Source of the DNA: a virus
Direction: 5' to 3' (one strand)
Length of the DNA: 64,000 bases
IMG/VR virus record: IMGVR_UViG_3300031787_000060
Span: 1 to 64,000 of that record
In this document: piece after piece, positions 35,051-44,110 of the stretch
How positions within the stretch are numbered: position 1 is the first letter of the stretch
How the letters are laid out: each line of letters opens with the position of its first letter
Position numbers and translations under genes: made by a program
The notes under the pieces: generated by a model
Database searches by the model: none
Seen by the model: only the letters and a program-made list of their open reading frames with translations
What the model was told of the DNA's origin: nothing

Positions 35051-35890
35051 ATGGCGACAAATTCCTTAGATGCTGTACTCGCTCAGTACGAAAAAGCGAA
35101 AAGTGGAGGTAACTCTGCAAACAAAATGTCTCAAGAAGACAGAATGAAAAAATATTTTGCAGCAATTTTAACGCAAAATGAGAACTCAGGACAGAAACGT
35201 CTTCGTATTCTACCTACACCTGATGGGTCATCACCTTTCAAAGAAGTATGGTATCACGAAGTACAAGTTGAGGGTAAATGGAATAAAATCTATGACCCAG
35301 GAAAGAACGACAACGAGCGTTCACCTTTGACTGAAATTCATGATGAATTAATGTCAACAGGTAAAGAGTCTGATAAAGAACTCGCAAAGTCTTACAAACC
35401 TCGTAAATTTTACATCGTTAAAGTAATTGACCGTGATAATGAAGCGGACGGAGTTAAGTTCTGGCGTTTTAAACACAATTACAAGAACGAAGGTATCCTT
35501 GACAAAATTATTCCGATTTGGAAAGCTAAAGGTGATATCACTGACCCTGTTAATGGACGTGACCTTATCATTGAGTTAACAAAGGCTAAGACTCCAAAAG
35601 GGGCAACTTATACAGTTATTCAAACAGTTATGCATGACGACCCATCACCTGTTCACACAGATGCTGAAACGGCTAAGTCATGGATTGAAGACCCACTTAC
35701 TTGGGCAGATGTTTACTCTAAAAAACCTGTTGAGTACTTGGAGGCAATTGCTCGTGGAGAAACTCCAAGATGGTCATCTGATTTAGGTAAATATGTTTAC
35801 GGTGATAGTTCATCTGATGAAGGTACTATCGGTGGTTCATATGTTGACCCACAGGCTGAGGCTGAGCCGGATGGTGATTTACCATTCTAA
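35051..35890 (+). CDS. 32: Single-stranded DNA-binding protein (T4 gp32-like)
   Basis: A 279-residue protein. It has an N-terminal basic helix for self-association, an OB-fold core (R-L-R-I-L-P-T-P-D-G at about 50, F-K-E-V-W-Y-H-E-V, F-Y-I-V-K-V-I-D-R and F-W-R-F-K-H-N-Y), and an acidic, Gly/Asp-rich C-terminal tail ending D-G-D-L-P-F that recruits other replication proteins. It coats ssDNA in replication, recombination and repair. Unlike T4 gp32 (301 residues) it has no Cys at all, so the structural zinc site is missing. A Bacteroidota-type promoter precedes it and a long hairpin terminator follows, so it can be made separately from UvsX. Confidence 0.93.
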   Translation: MATNSLDAVLAQYEKAKSGGNSANKMSQEDRMKKYFAAILTQNENSGQKRLRILPTPDGSSPFKEVWYHEVQVEGKWNKIYDPGKNDNERSPLTEIHDELMSTGKESDKELAKSYKPRKFYIVKVIDRDNEADGVKFWRFKHNYKNEGILDKIIPIWKAKGDITDPVNGRDLIIELTKAKTPKGATYTVIQTVMHDDPSPVHTDAETAKSWIEDPLTWADVYSKKPVEYLEAIARGETPRWSSDLGKYVYGDSSSDEGTIGGSYVDPQAEAEPDGDLPF

Positions 35891-35896
35891 TTTATA

Positions 35897-35943
35897 AAAG
35901 GTTGGACACTAATATACACAAAGTGTCCAACCTTTGCTATTTT
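35897..35943 (+). terminator. Strong hairpin terminator after the ssDNA-binding protein gene
   Basis: A perfect 14-bp stem (AAAGGTTGGACACT at 35897-35910 with its complement at 35922-35935) with an 11-base loop, followed by GCTATTTTT. The imperfect T-run suggests partial read-through into uvsX. Confidence 0.85.
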
Positions 35944-35976
35944 TAAACAACAAACAATTTAAACGCATAGACATTT

Positions 35977-36975
35977 ATGGCAATAAAGAAAAAAGAATTT
36001 TCGTTAGATGCAATCAAAGACAAATATTCAACCAAGACAAAATATAAAGAAACAGACTTTTATGAAGTCGGTGAAGCTTTCCATAATAGTTGCGGTTTAC
36101 CTGGCCCTGCTTTGGGTAACATCAACATGTTCTTGGGTCACTCGAACTCTTCAAAAACGACCGCGCTTGTCAAAGCCGCTGTGTCTACTCAGCAGAAGGG
36201 GCATTTGCCTGTTTTCATTATCACCGAGAAAAAATGGAGTTGGAACCACGCAGTAGAACTTGGTCTTAAGGCTGAGATGGTTGACGGTGAGTGGGACGGA
36301 CAATTTATTTTTAATGATAATTTTGATTACATCGAACAGGTTACAGACTACATCAACGAATTATTAGACGAACAAGAAAAAGGTAATATTCCTTATTCTC
36401 TTTGTTTCCTTTGGGATTCTGTTGGTTCAGTTCCTTGTAAGATGACCTTTGATGGTAAAGGTGGTAAACAACATAACGCATCTGTATTAGCAGATAAGAT
36501 TGGTATGGGTATCCAAGCTCGTATTACCAAATCTCGTAAAGAAGACTATCCATATACAAATACACTAGTGGTAGTTAATCAACCGTGGGTTGAATTACCT
36601 GACAATCCATTTGGACAACCAACAATTAAGGCAAAAGGTGGTGAGGCTCTTTGGTTGGCATCGGCTCTTGTATTCTTGTTTGGTAATCAGAAAAATGCTG
36701 GTATTAATCACATTACGGCAACTAAAAATGGTAGAACAGTATCTTATGCTATCAGAACAAAAATTTCTGTTTTAAAGAATCATATCAATGGATTAGGATA
36801 TAAAGATGGTAAGATTATTGCAACACCACAAGGATATATTGCTGACGATAAAGATGCTCTTGAAAAATATAAAAAAGAGTATTCACAATATTGGAACGCA
36901 ATTCTTTCAGGGACAGGGGAGTTAATCCTTGATGAGACTGAAGAAACTTTTGCAAACGAAAACGAACAATTTTAA
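35977..36975 (+). CDS. uvsX: UvsX recombinase (RecA family)
   Basis: A 332-residue strand-exchange protein. Walker A is GHSNSSKTT starting at G54 with K60, close to the UvsX/RecA GxxxxGK/SK-T pattern, and Walker B is in SLCFLWDSVGS (about 142-152). A loop with N-P-F-G-Q-P-T-I-K-A-K-G-G-E-A-L-W (about 210-225) corresponds to the DNA-binding L2 region, and the F-L-F-G-N-Q strand follows. In T4, UvsX drives recombination-dependent replication with gp32 and UvsY. It follows the gp32 gene as in many T4 relatives, and the next gene starts 9 bases after it. Confidence 0.95.
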   Translation: MAIKKKEFSLDAIKDKYSTKTKYKETDFYEVGEAFHNSCGLPGPALGNINMFLGHSNSSKTTALVKAAVSTQQKGHLPVFIITEKKWSWNHAVELGLKAEMVDGEWDGQFIFNDNFDYIEQVTDYINELLDEQEKGNIPYSLCFLWDSVGSVPCKMTFDGKGGKQHNASVLADKIGMGIQARITKSRKEDYPYTNTLVVVNQPWVELPDNPFGQPTIKAKGGEALWLASALVFLFGNQKNAGINHITATKNGRTVSYAIRTKISVLKNHINGLGYKDGKIIATPQGYIADDKDALEKYKKEYSQYWNAILSGTGELILDETEETFANENEQF

Positions 36976-36984
36976 TTTTAGTTC

Positions 36985-37989
36985 GTGAAAAAAACACTAC
37001 TTGTTGACGGAAATAATCTGATGAAGATTGGATTTCATGGTGTGAAGGATTACTTCCACAATGGAGAACATATCGGAGCTTTGTATCATTTTATGAATAC
37101 ACTTCGTAAGTTTATCAGTGAGCATAACTTTGACAAGGTAGTAGTATTTTGGGATGGTGAAGATTCTACGAGTTTACGTGGAATTCTTTACCCCAAATAC
37201 AAACAAAACCGACGATTGGTTATGGAGGACGCAATCTTTATGTCTTACCTAAAACAAAAAAATCGTATCAAACAATATTTGGAAGAAGTCTATATAAGAC
37301 AATTAGAAATTAGTGGTAGAGAGGCCGATGATTTAATTGCTTATTATTGTCAAGTATCTGAAAATGAAGACAAATTAATTTTTTCGTCAGACAGAGATTT
37401 AACACAACTTATTTCTGAAAATGTATCCATATACTCACCATCAGTTAAAGCTACGTTTAAACACGGGGATAAGATTAAATTTGATAATTTTGAGTTCCCA
37501 CACTATAACGTAAAAACTTTAAAGATATTAACTGGTGATAAGTCAGATAATATTGAAGGTATCTATCTTTTGGGTGAAAAAACTTTAGTTAAATTTTTCC
37601 CTGAGATACTTGAAAAAGAAGTTTCTTATAACGATATTTTAACAAGAGCTGAAGATTTGTTAAAAGAACAAAAAGACAATCAAACTCTAAAGAATCTTTT
37701 AACAGGTAAAACAAAATCAGGCATCTTTGAACAAGAATTTTTCCAAGTTAATGAACAGATTGTGGACTTATCTAATCCTTTATTGAGGGATGAAGACAAA
37801 GAAGAAATACAGTCAATCGTTACTGAAAAATTGGATATCGAAGGTAGAAGTTACAAGAACTTAATTAAGTATATGGTTGAAGACGGGTTGTTCAAATACC
37901 TACCAAAAGGTGATGATGCTTGGACATACTTCATCCAACCATTTATGAAGTTAACAAGAAAAGAAAAAACAAAAACAAACAAAAAATAA
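36985..37989 (+). CDS. rnh: RNase H / 5'-3' flap exonuclease (T4 Rnh-like)
   Basis: A 334-residue FEN/PIN-fold nuclease starting with GTG. Metal-binding acidic residues are in LLVDGNNLM (D8), V-V-F-W-D-G-E-D (about 53-57), G-R-E-A-D-D-L-I-A-Y-Y (about 110-120), F-S-S-D-R-D-L-T-Q-L (about 134-142), and L-T-G-D-K-S-D-N-I (about 178-186). The order and spacing match T4 RNase H (305 residues), which removes RNA primers and adjacent DNA from Okazaki fragments. It lies between uvsX and helicase genes. The basic C-terminal tail (K-T-R-K-E-K-T-K-T-N-K-K type) may contact DNA or gp32. Confidence 0.93.
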   Translation: MKKTLLVDGNNLMKIGFHGVKDYFHNGEHIGALYHFMNTLRKFISEHNFDKVVVFWDGEDSTSLRGILYPKYKQNRRLVMEDAIFMSYLKQKNRIKQYLEEVYIRQLEISGREADDLIAYYCQVSENEDKLIFSSDRDLTQLISENVSIYSPSVKATFKHGDKIKFDNFEFPHYNVKTLKILTGDKSDNIEGIYLLGEKTLVKFFPEILEKEVSYNDILTRAEDLLKEQKDNQTLKNLLTGKTKSGIFEQEFFQVNEQIVDLSNPLLRDEDKEEIQSIVTEKLDIEGRSYKNLIKYMVEDGLFKYLPKGDDAWTYFIQPFMKLTRKEKTKTNKK

Positions 37990-37997
37990 AATAAATT

Positions 37998-38450
37998 ATG
38001 AAAGAACAAGACATTACCAAACTGGAATTCTTGATGACGGTAAATAACAATTTTATCGTACAACGTTTTTTTAACGTTAAAGGGTATAACCCAAAGGCTC
38101 AAAACTCAGCTGAGTTGATTGATTTGATGGATGGTTTCATTTCAGATTTGAAAGAAAATTTCAAGATGAAAACTGTAAACTACATGTTGGATAATCAATA
38201 TCAGATTAGTGAAGACCCTGAGGTGTTGAACACATCATTTACTGATGGGCCTGAGTCGTTTAACATCTATATCAAAAATGGTGATACGACAATGTGTCAT
38301 TATTCATTTGATGCTAAACTTTATCCACCGAAGGTGAGATACACCGTAGACATACGCCCGTTCCTAAAAGGTATCCTTTTTGGTCTTACTGACGTGTTGT
38401 CATCTAGAAATTTAACACACGAATACATGGGTTATCAGCTAGCTCGTTGA
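37998..38450 (+). CDS. Conserved hypothetical protein in the replication operon
   Basis: A 150-residue protein of unknown function. It has an N-terminal helical part (D-I-T-K-L-E-F-L-M-T-V-N-N-N-F-I-V-Q-R-F-F) and a beta-rich C-terminal part with F-N-I-Y-I-K-N-G-D and F-D-A-K-L-Y-P-P-K-V-R-Y. It begins 8 bases after the RNase H stop and ends one base before the helicase promoter motif, so it belongs with replication genes. Its length and place would fit a small loader or accessory factor like T4 gp59, but I see no sequence match to support that. Confidence 0.65.
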   Translation: MKEQDITKLEFLMTVNNNFIVQRFFNVKGYNPKAQNSAELIDLMDGFISDLKENFKMKTVNYMLDNQYQISEDPEVLNTSFTDGPESFNIYIKNGDTTMCHYSFDAKLYPPKVRYTVDIRPFLKGILFGLTDVLSSRNLTHEYMGYQLAR

Positions 38451-38457
38451 TATTTAT
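38451..38457 (+). promoter_or_regulatory. TATTTAT motif upstream of the helicase gene
   Basis: TATTTATTGAAAAAAC begins immediately after the preceding TGA and ends 18 bases before the helicase ATG. It is the only replication gene here with the late-type motif. Confidence 0.45.
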
Positions 38458-38475
38458 TGAAAAAACAAACATAAT

Positions 38476-39846
38476 ATGGCTGACAAAAATTTTGATTATT
38501 TGGGAGAGACCTTCCAATTACAACTTCTTAATCAAATGATAGTTGATAAGGACTTTTCACACTCAATTATTGAGGTGATTGAACCTAACTATTTTGAAAA
38601 CAAATACTTCCGATTATTTGTTCAAATGGTTAAAGAATACTATTCAAAGTTTGAACACAGTCCTAGTTTTGAGACAATTCAACAAAAAGCTAAAAGTGAA
38701 ATTAGTCAGGAGTTATTATTAAAGATAACTCTTGACACTATTTCTGATATACAAAATGTTACCGAAGAGGGTACTCAGTTTGTTCAGGAAAAGGCTTTGA
38801 AGTTTTGTAAACAACAAGAACTTCAAAAGGTTATGGATAAAGCTAAAAAAATTATTGACCACGGTGAGTTTGAAAACTACGACACTTTGGAAGAAATGGT
38901 TAGAGAAGCTTTACAGGTTGGAAACGTGGATAGAGGAACAGGGGATGTGTTTCAAGACTTAGATGAGGTATTAGCGGATGATTACAGACATCCAATCCCA
39001 ATGGGAATACCGGGTATTGACAATCTTTTGAAAGGTGGTTTGGCAAAAGGAGAAATTGGTGTTATATTAGCACCCACAGGTGTTGGTAAATCAACATTAA
39101 CAACAAAGATTGCTAATCACGCTTTTAATTTAGGATTTAATGTTTTACAAATCTTCTTTGAGGATAATTATAAGATTATTCAAAGAAAACATTTTACATG
39201 TTGGACAGGTATTGCACCTGATGAATTAAGTAATCATAAAGAAACAGTGTTGGCAAAGGTTGCTGAAATTAAAGAAACAATGCCAAACAAATTAGTAATG
39301 AAGAAGTTACCTTCTGACACATTAACTATGAATCAGATTAAAAATCAGATTAGAAAAATGATTGCTGATGGGACAAAGATTGATATGGTTATTTTAGACT
39401 ATATTGATTGTGTTACACCTGAGAAAATGATGGAAGACGAATGGAAATCTGAAGGTTCAGTTATGAGAGCATTTGAATCAATGTGTCATGAATTGGACAT
39501 TGCAGGTTGGACAGCGACACAGGGTAATAGAAGTTCTATTTCATCTGATGTAGTAACAACTGACCAAATGGGTGGTTCTATTAAGAAAGCTCAAGTAGGA
39601 CACGTCATCATCACGGTGGCAAAATCACTACAACAAAAAGAATTGAATCTTGCGACTATTGCGATTACAAAGTCAAGAATTGGTAAAGACGGGGTGGTAT
39701 TTGAAAACTGTAAGTTCAATAATGAAATGTTAGAAATTGACACAGAAAGTACTACAACATTCTTAGGACTTGAGGAACAAAAGGAAGAAAGAAATAGAAA
39801 CAGGATTAAAGAAATTATGGAGAAAAGAAAACAACAAACAGTATAA
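38476..39846 (+). CDS. 41: Replicative DnaB-family helicase (T4 gp41-like)
   Basis: A 456-residue hexameric 5'-3' helicase. The N-terminal 150 residues are helical, as in the ring-forming domain of gp41. The RecA-type motor has Walker A APTGVGKST with K205, a downstream F-F-E-D-N-Y-K-I-I-Q-R-K segment, Walker B M-V-I-L-D-Y-I-D (about 308-315), and the A-T-Q-G-N-R-S-S sensor and DNA loop region near residue 350. In T4 it unwinds the fork and works with primase gp61, which is not in this window. The gene is followed 13 bases later by nrdB. Confidence 0.95.
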   Translation: MADKNFDYLGETFQLQLLNQMIVDKDFSHSIIEVIEPNYFENKYFRLFVQMVKEYYSKFEHSPSFETIQQKAKSEISQELLLKITLDTISDIQNVTEEGTQFVQEKALKFCKQQELQKVMDKAKKIIDHGEFENYDTLEEMVREALQVGNVDRGTGDVFQDLDEVLADDYRHPIPMGIPGIDNLLKGGLAKGEIGVILAPTGVGKSTLTTKIANHAFNLGFNVLQIFFEDNYKIIQRKHFTCWTGIAPDELSNHKETVLAKVAEIKETMPNKLVMKKLPSDTLTMNQIKNQIRKMIADGTKIDMVILDYIDCVTPEKMMEDEWKSEGSVMRAFESMCHELDIAGWTATQGNRSSISSDVVTTDQMGGSIKKAQVGHVIITVAKSLQQKELNLATIAITKSRIGKDGVVFENCKFNNEMLEIDTESTTTFLGLEEQKEERNRNRIKEIMEKRKQQTV

Positions 39847-39859
39847 TTATTAAAACAAT

Positions 39860-40819
39860 ATGGAACAAAAAATGGAAAAAATTTTAGTAGAAAATCCAAA
39901 TCGTTTTGTAATCTTTCCAATACAATACAACGATATTTGGGAATATTATAAAATGCATCAAGCCGCGTTTTGGACGGCAGAAGAAATTGATTTAAGCGGT
40001 GACCTACGTGACTGGGAAAACTTATCAGAAAATGAACAATATTTTGTAAAAAATATTTTATCGTTTTTCGCAGCATCAGATGGTATCGTAAATGAAAACT
40101 TAGCTGAAAATTTCTATAGAGAAGTACAATATCCTGAAGCTAAATTTTTCTATGGTATGCAACTTGCTATGGAGAACATTCATAGTTTAATGTATTCTCT
40201 TCTTATTGATACTTACGTATCAAATGAAGAAGAAAAGAATAAATGTTTCACTGCGTTAGATAATTTACCTGCGGTTCAGAAAAAGGCTAAATGGGCTTTG
40301 GATTGGATTGAAAATGCATCGTTTCAAGAAAGATTGGTTGCGTTTGCGGCAGTTGAAGGTATCTTTTTTTCAGGTTCATTCTGTTCTATCTTTTGGTTAA
40401 AATCAAGAGGTATTATGCAAGGATTGTGTAATGCTAACGCTTTGATTTTCAAAGATGAAAACCTACACTGTGACTTCGCAATTCACTTGTTAAACAATCA
40501 CGTTGAAAACAAACCAAGTGAAAAAAGAATTAAAGAAATTCTACTTTCAGCTCTTGAGATTGAAAAAGAATTCATCACTGAATCACTACCTGTTTCTTTA
40601 ATTGGTATGAACCAAAACTTAATGAAACAATATCTTGAGTTTGTTGTTGATGGTCTATTGGTAAAGTTTGGATGTAAAAAACAATTTAATGTTGAACAAC
40701 CATTTAAGTTCATGGAACAAATTGCGGTTGAAACAAAAGGTAATTTCTTCGAGTCAAGAACTGTTGAATACCAAAAAGCTAAATTGAATGAAACATTGTC
40801 CTTTACTGACGATTTCTAA
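39860..40819 (+). CDS. nrdB: Ribonucleotide reductase class Ia beta subunit
   Basis: A 319-residue radical-generating subunit. All di-iron ligands can be placed: D44, E105 and H108 (M-E-N-I-H), E166 (A-V-E-G-I-F-F), E200 and H203 (F-K-D-E-N-L-H-C). The radical tyrosine is Y112 in the E-N-I-H-S-L-M-Y motif, equivalent to E. coli Y122. A Cys occurs in the E-N-L-H-C context. The C-terminus ends in S-F-T-D-D-F, typical of the tail that docks on the alpha subunit. With nrdA 20 bases downstream it supplies dNTPs for phage DNA synthesis. Confidence 0.96.
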   Translation: MEQKMEKILVENPNRFVIFPIQYNDIWEYYKMHQAAFWTAEEIDLSGDLRDWENLSENEQYFVKNILSFFAASDGIVNENLAENFYREVQYPEAKFFYGMQLAMENIHSLMYSLLIDTYVSNEEEKNKCFTALDNLPAVQKKAKWALDWIENASFQERLVAFAAVEGIFFSGSFCSIFWLKSRGIMQGLCNANALIFKDENLHCDFAIHLLNNHVENKPSEKRIKEILLSALEIEKEFITESLPVSLIGMNQNLMKQYLEFVVDGLLVKFGCKKQFNVEQPFKFMEQIAVETKGNFFESRTVEYQKAKLNETLSFTDDF

Positions 40820-40839
40820 TTTATTATTTTTATAGAACT

Positions 40840-43272
40840 ATGATGTCACTTAAAATTAAAAAGAGAGGTGGAGATGATGCGTCATTTAATCCACAAAAAA
40901 TTTATAACCGTATTAAAAGAGCTTCAAAGGGGTTGAGTGTCAACTCCGATGAAATCTTTATTAAAGTTATCACTTCAGTACCAACTGAAGGTATTATTAC
41001 AACAAAAGAATTAGATAAGTTAATCTATGAAATTGCTGCGGCATTTACAGGTAGTCATCACGATTACTCAAGATTAGCTTCTTCAGTTGCTATTTCATCT
41101 TATCATAAAGAAACTGACCCAAGTTTTTCAAACACAATGAATTTGTTACATGGTGAAGGTATCATCAATGATAAATTAATTGAAATTATTGAGTCTTACG
41201 GACCTGATAAAATTGATGGAGTTATCAATCACGATAATGATTATAACTTCGACTATTTTGCTTGGAGGTCACTTTCTGAAATGTATCTTTTGAAATTGTC
41301 GGAAGGTAAAGTAGTTGAAAGACCACAACACATGTATATGAGAGTTGCTCTTTGGGTAACTAATACATTTGAGGAAGCGGTTGAGTACTACCAAGCTTTA
41401 TCAACACAAAGAATATCTCCGGCAACACCAATCATGATTAACGCTGGTACTAAAACACCACAACTTGCTTCTTGTGTTCTTCATTACAATGATTCGGATT
41501 CAAGAGAAGGTTTGTTAAACACCATGAGAGATATCTCAACCTATTCATCTGACGCTGCGGGTATTGGACTATCAATGTCTAATATTCGTAGTAAGGAGAG
41601 TCGTATTTCATCTTCAGGTGGATATGCGGGTGGGCTTTTAAAGTATTTAAAAATTGTAAATGAGTCACTTCGTTTCTTTAATCAACAAGGACGTAGACCT
41701 GGTTCTGCGGCGATTTACTTAGAACCTTGGCATAAAGATATCTTTGACCTATTGGAGATTAAAAAGAACACAGGTGCTGAAGAATTAAGAGCTCGTGATT
41801 TGTTTACCGCACTTTGGATTCCTGACAACTTTATGAACGCAGTTAAGAACAATGACGATTGGTATTTGTTTTGTCCTAACGATATTATTAAGGCGGGTAT
41901 CAAACCATTACAAGAAAGTTATGGTGATGAGTACGAATCTAACTACAACAAAGCAGTTGAGTTAGGTCTTGGTAAGAAAGTTAAGGCTCAGGAAATTTGG
42001 AATAAGATTATTGAATCACAAGTTGAAACAGGTGTTCCATATCTATGTTCTAAAGATAGTGCTAACAGAAAGACAAACCATCAGAACATTGGTGTTATCA
42101 AACAATCAAATCTTTGTAATGAAATCTATCAATACACAGATGAGAAAACTACTGCTATTTGTACTTTATCATCTATGGTATTAAAGAACTATGTAAAAGA
42201 TGGTGAGTTTGATTTCCAAGGATTATATGACGAAACCCGTAAGGTTGTAAGAGCATTGAACAAAGTTGTTAATATCAATAATTACTCAACTGAAAAAGGT
42301 CATACTGGTGGATTACTACAAAGAGCAATCGCTATTGGTACACAAGGTCTTGCTGACGTATTTTATTTAATGGATTACATCTTCACATCTGAAGAAGCTC
42401 GTAAATTGAACAAAGAAATTTTTGAAACAATCTATTTTGCGGCAATCACTGAAAGTAACAGATTGTGTATGGATGGTAAGTATGAACCGTATGCTTACTT
42501 TAAAGGGTCACCAATGTCACAAGGAGTATTCCAATTTGATATGTGGGGATTAAACGAAAATGAATTATCAGGAAGATGGCCATGGTCAACTCTGAAAGAG
42601 AATGTTAGTAAGTATGGAGTTTGTAACTCATTATTTACCGCTCAAATGCCTGTGGCATCGTCGGCAAAGATTACAGGTTCATATGAAATGACAGAACCAG
42701 CTCACTCAGCAATCTTTAACAGACGTGTAGTTGGTGGTGAGATTATGATTGTTAACAAGTATTTGATTAGTGATTTTGAAAAGATTGGAATTTGGTCTGA
42801 GGACTTAAAGAATGAAATCATTATGAACGAAGGTTCAATTCAAAACATTAATTTCAATAACTACCTTGACCAAGAAGATAAGAGATATAACTTCAAAGTT
42901 AAAAGAACTGAACATTTAATTAAGAAATACAAAACAATTTGGGAGATTTCACAAAGAGAATTGATTGAGATGGCGGCAGATAGAGCTCCATTTATTGACC
43001 AATCACAATCAATGAATATATACATGTCAAACCCAACATTGTCTAAGATTTCATCATCACATTTTTACGGATGGGAAAAAGGATTGAAAACACTTTGTTA
43101 CTACGTTAGAACAAGAGCAATCTCAACGGGAGCTAAACACTTGGCTATGGACGTATCAAAAATTAACAAACCAAAACCAACCCCTGAACCTCCAAAAGTA
43201 GATTATAGTTATATGAATTTACCACCAAAACCTGAAAATAGTGAATTTGATTGTTTTGGTTGTTCATCATAA
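40840..43272 (+). CDS. nrdA: Ribonucleotide reductase class Ia alpha subunit
   Basis: An 810-residue catalytic subunit. The first 90 residues are an ATP-cone (K-I-K-K-R-G-G-D-D-A-S-F, then K-I-Y-N-R-I-K-R-A), so overall activity control is retained. Active-site residues include C212 (L-A-S-C-V-L), and N424, C426 and E428 in S-N-L-C-N-E-I. The PGSAAIYLEPWH region (about 287-298) is the typical alpha-chain core. The C-terminus D-C-F-G-C-S-S is the redox pair that passes electrons from thioredoxin or glutaredoxin. Two adjacent ATG codons allow a start at either one. A hairpin terminator follows. Confidence 0.97.
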   Translation: MMSLKIKKRGGDDASFNPQKIYNRIKRASKGLSVNSDEIFIKVITSVPTEGIITTKELDKLIYEIAAAFTGSHHDYSRLASSVAISSYHKETDPSFSNTMNLLHGEGIINDKLIEIIESYGPDKIDGVINHDNDYNFDYFAWRSLSEMYLLKLSEGKVVERPQHMYMRVALWVTNTFEEAVEYYQALSTQRISPATPIMINAGTKTPQLASCVLHYNDSDSREGLLNTMRDISTYSSDAAGIGLSMSNIRSKESRISSSGGYAGGLLKYLKIVNESLRFFNQQGRRPGSAAIYLEPWHKDIFDLLEIKKNTGAEELRARDLFTALWIPDNFMNAVKNNDDWYLFCPNDIIKAGIKPLQESYGDEYESNYNKAVELGLGKKVKAQEIWNKIIESQVETGVPYLCSKDSANRKTNHQNIGVIKQSNLCNEIYQYTDEKTTAICTLSSMVLKNYVKDGEFDFQGLYDETRKVVRALNKVVNINNYSTEKGHTGGLLQRAIAIGTQGLADVFYLMDYIFTSEEARKLNKEIFETIYFAAITESNRLCMDGKYEPYAYFKGSPMSQGVFQFDMWGLNENELSGRWPWSTLKENVSKYGVCNSLFTAQMPVASSAKITGSYEMTEPAHSAIFNRRVVGGEIMIVNKYLISDFEKIGIWSEDLKNEIIMNEGSIQNINFNNYLDQEDKRYNFKVKRTEHLIKKYKTIWEISQRELIEMAADRAPFIDQSQSMNIYMSNPTLSKISSSHFYGWEKGLKTLCYYVRTRAISTGAKHLAMDVSKINKPKPTPEPPKVDYSYMNLPPKPENSEFDCFGCSS

Positions 43273-43295
43273 TAATTAACAATATCCGATGTGTT

Positions 43296-43320
43296 ATCCC
43301 GAGCTAGGTCGGGATTTTTT
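43296..43320 (+). terminator. Rho-independent terminator after nrdA
   Basis: The stem ATCCCGA (43296-43302) with TCGGGAT (43309-43315) around GCTAGG, followed by six T residues. It ends the replication/nucleotide gene run. Confidence 0.9.
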
Positions 43321-43331
43321 ATTTAAAGAGG

Positions 43332-43338
43332 TATTTAT
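43332..43338 (+). promoter_or_regulatory. Late-type promoter motif (TATTTAT)
   Basis: GAGGTATTTATTATTATG: the motif ends 4 bases before the ATG at 43343 and lies 12 bases after the nrdA terminator. Confidence 0.55.
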
Positions 43339-43342
43339 TATT

Positions 43343-44110
43343 ATGTCTAATATCATACAAGAAGAAATTCAAAAAATAAGAAAAATGATGCTCTCAGAGA
43401 ACATGGTTCAAGAGGGGGGTGAAAAAAAGTTAAAACAAACTTTAGACATTCTAAAAAAGAAAAAGAAAGTTTTATTATTAAGTTGTTCAAATAGATATAA
43501 TTGGGATGAGAAAAATATAGATGTTCCTAAATCTAAAATCTTAGCAATGTACTTAAATGAAGAACTTGGTGATAAGTCAGTTTTTATTGATGTTTCTGAA
43601 TTAAAAATATTTCCTTGTGAAGGGAATGTGTCAAGGGAAGAAGGTAATAGTTGTGGTATTTTAAAATCTTTACTTAAAGATGATAAAAAAAATCCTTCAG
43701 GATATCATAGATGTTGGGCTAGTTTAAATAATAAGACAGATGAACTTTGGAAAATTTCTAAAGAACTTTTTGAAGCAGACGCTGTAGTATTTTTTAGTTC
43801 TGTAAGATGGGGACAGGCAAATATGTTCTACCAAAATTTAATTGAAAGATTAACTTGGATTGAGAATAGACATGCTACTTTAGGTGAGAAAAATATTGTT
43901 GAAGGTATTGAGACAGGGTTTATCTGTGTTGGTCAGAACTGGAATGGTGAGGATGTAACTAAAACTCAAATGAAAGTACATGAGTTCTATGGATTTGAAC
44001 CTAATAAGAAACTATATTGGAATTGGCAGTACACTACTGATGTTTATGACGAAAGCAAATCTTCTTACAAAAAATCCCACAAAAAATTTATTGACGATAT
44101 GGGATTATGA
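43343..44110 (+). CDS. Flavodoxin-like NAD(P)H-FMN reductase with a possible capsid-targeting N-terminus
   Basis: A 255-residue protein from the ATG that follows the late promoter; a longer in-frame form would run through the terminator and promoter. From about residue 42 the protein has a flavodoxin fold: KVLLLSCSNR (phosphate-binding loop), then S-K-I-L-A-M-Y-L, A-D-A-V-V-F-F-S-S-V-R-W-G-Q-A-N followed by F-Y-Q-N-L-I-E-R-L, and G-F-I-C-V-G-Q-N-W-N. Two Cys (C-E-G-N-V and N-S-C-G-I, near 85-105) lie where iron-sulphur flavoproteins have Cys, but four are not seen in that pattern. Such enzymes reduce flavin or small electrophiles with NAD(P)H. The first 40 residues form a charged helix with M-L-S-E and M-V-Q-E sites. 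Confidence 0.75.
   Translation: MSNIIQEEIQKIRKMMLSENMVQEGGEKKLKQTLDILKKKKKVLLLSCSNRYNWDEKNIDVPKSKILAMYLNEELGDKSVFIDVSELKIFPCEGNVSREEGNSCGILKSLLKDDKKNPSGYHRCWASLNNKTDELWKISKELFEADAVVFFSSVRWGQANMFYQNLIERLTWIENRHATLGEKNIVEGIETGFICVGQNWNGEDVTKTQMKVHEFYGFEPNKKLYWNWQYTTDVYDESKSSYKKSHKKFIDDMGL

Noticed and set aside
43289-43342. Upstream GTG start for the flavin reductase gene
   Set aside because: The extension would be encoded through the nrdA terminator and the TATTTAT promoter; the ATG at 43343 fits the pattern of other late genes.
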